Shown: piece after piece, positions 32,757 to 33,541 of the stretch
How positions within the stretch are numbered: position 1 is the first letter of the stretch
Layout: each line of letters opens with the position of its first letter
Assembly (NCBI GenBank): GCA_002173095.1
Contig: NHBK01000023.1
Location: 2,347-35,887 of the forward strand
Source: Hyphomonadaceae bacterium TMED5
Lineage (GTDB): Bacteria; Pseudomonadota; Alphaproteobacteria; Caulobacterales; Hyphomonadaceae
Length of the DNA stretch: 33,541 nt
Direction of reading: 5' to 3'
Made by a program: the position numbers and the translations under genes
The notes under the pieces: generated by a model
What the model was told of the DNA's origin: nothing
What the model saw: only the letters and a program-made list of their open reading frames with translations
The model's database searches: none

Positions 32757-33374
32757 CTACAACATATCGCTGCGTTCGAAGAAATACGGCAGAATCAGAC
32801 GGCCATCTTCAAGGGTTTTGCCAAAGGACACACCGGCATCATGCCATAAATATCCGCGCAGAAGTACCATGCGATTGAAGCGCATAGGCACGATCATCGT
32901 CGTCTCCCAGGCATCTGGGTTATGGCCATCTTCATTGAAGATCTGGTCGGTCGCCGCGGCACAACTCGTAAAGCCTTTAGCTTCTGCCTCTCCCGGAAAG
33001 ACCGGCGCACGGTCCCATCCGGTTGCCTTATGGCGAAGGAAATGAGTTCCGCCCTGGCAGTGCTCAGGCAAAGTCAGATAGATGATCGCTGACCAGTGGG
33101 TCGGGTCGATATGTACGCCATTGCGCGCATCATCACCTTCCAGCGCAATCCGAGGTACACCATAGGATGCGCGCTTGGTAACCGGCACCAGAGGCTCTTG
33201 CACAATATTACAGATCAATTGCTCCAGCCCGGGAAAAGACAAAGCTTTTGTCGCGTTCCGTCCCGGATACTGCGCCTTTTCAGGTCGCGGTGGATACTCT
33301 AATCCCAACGCCATATTTCGGACGTCGTGCGGGTTCGGGAAGAAGTCGTCTATGACAAGATGATTCAAATGCAT
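32757..33374 (-). CDS. DUF6445-type protein, putative Fe(II)/2-oxoglutarate-dependent oxygenase
   Basis: A 205-residue protein from the ATG ending at 33374; an in-frame TTG 15 bases upstream is possible, and neither has a clear ribosome binding site. The N terminus (VIDDFFPNPHDVRNMAL) and QYPGRNAT follow the DUF6445 pattern I recall. Residues consistent with an Fe(II)/2-oxoglutarate site are H88-x-D90 (GVHIDPTHWSAIIYLTLP), H178 (YLWHDAGVSFG) and R192 (DGRLILPYFF). Members often sit near tryptophan-halogenase-type genes and TonB receptors, but none is here. Substrate unknown; no signal peptide. The 173 bases between its stop and the tRNA hold only the palindrome described separately. Confidence 0.78.
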   Translation of the reverse strand: MHLNHLVIDDFFPNPHDVRNMALGLEYPPRPEKAQYPGRNATKALSFPGLEQLICNIVQEPLVPVTKRASYGVPRIALEGDDARNGVHIDPTHWSAIIYLTLPEHCQGGTHFLRHKATGWDRAPVFPGEAEAKGFTSCAAATDQIFNEDGHNPDAWETTMIVPMRFNRMVLLRGYLWHDAGVSFGKTLEDGRLILPYFFERSDML

Positions 33375-33472
33375 GATGGAGATACGCAAACGGTTTTGAC
33401 CGTCTCAAGTCAAGGCTTGGCTTGCATGCATTGCCCCTAGGAGTTGCTCGCCGTTTCCCCATTCCTAATTCC

Positions 33473-33517
33473 AGGCACAAAAAAACCCTCGACTGTTATG
33501 TCGAGGGTTTTGTGCCT
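33473..33517 (-). terminator. Terminator of a minus-strand gene beyond the right edge
   Basis: AAAACCCTCGAC (33482-33493) pairs perfectly with GTCGAGGGTTTT (33500-33511) around TGTTAT, with an outer AGGCAC/GTGCCT pair (33473-33478 with 33512-33517). Read on the minus strand the hairpin runs into seven Ts, so it ends a leftward transcript that starts outside the window. Confidence 0.85.
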
Positions 33518-33541
33518 CCTGGAGTGGAGGGAAGATATTGT

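Noticed and set aside
33518-33541. Possible start of an RNA gene at the right edge
   Set aside because: Only 24 bases remain after the terminator and they show no recognisable tRNA or rRNA end.

Overview
The window reads as a contiguous stretch of an alphaproteobacterial chromosome, most likely from the Hyphomonadaceae/Caulobacterales side of the class. The evidence is a PleC-like double-PAS histidine kinase, a stand-alone receiver whose tail carries the FGPDRRR signature, a class-wide AU/GC/GC anticodon stem in the initiator tRNA, moderate-to-high GC and dense short-gap operons. No phage gene, transposase, CRISPR array or rRNA gene is visible.

Left part (1-6773): the 3' end of a short-chain dehydrogenase resembling the dehydrogenase domain of peroxisomal multifunctional enzyme 2; an RhlE-type DEAD-box helicase behind a structured leader; a leftward group of three oxidative-metabolism genes (HD-fold protein of the PhnZ/inositol-oxygenase type, ABM monooxygenase-like protein, epoxide-hydrolase-like enzyme); a small PilZ-like protein; and two adjacent acyl-CoA dehydrogenases that probably form a heteromer. 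Together this looks like a fatty-acid or ring/side-chain catabolic neighbourhood.

Middle part (6958-18931): a conserved unknown protein, a DUF6265-type lipoprotein, aminopeptidase N, a stand-alone response regulator and a PleC-like membrane histidine kinase, then on the opposite strand a four-helix membrane protein and the biotin-bearing alpha subunit of propionyl-CoA carboxylase. Adenylosuccinate lyase and an exported thioredoxin-fold protein follow on the plus strand.

Cobalamin region (about 18932-23753): a textbook B12 riboswitch leads a btuB-btuF-btuC-btuD operon (outer-membrane receptor, binding lipoprotein, permease, ATPase) with stop/start overlaps or two-base gaps. This is a complete uptake route for corrinoids across both membranes.

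Right part (23757-33541): a leftward rfbB-rfbD-rfbA operon for dTDP-L-rhamnose (rfbC is not here), a large secreted M14-type zinc carboxypeptidase, a leftward operon of an APC amino-acid permease and a class III aminotransferase, the initiator tRNA gene with its terminator, a DUF6445-type putative Fe(II)/2-oxoglutarate oxygenase, and a terminator belonging to a gene beyond the right edge.

Most of the window is ordinary core metabolism. I did not find a convincing undescribed multi-gene system. The observations most worth a second look are a non-standard discriminator base in the initiator tRNA, nested mutually exclusive hairpins directly in front of the response regulator, the HD/ABM/hydrolase cluster, and an 18-base perfect palindrome upstream of the tRNA.
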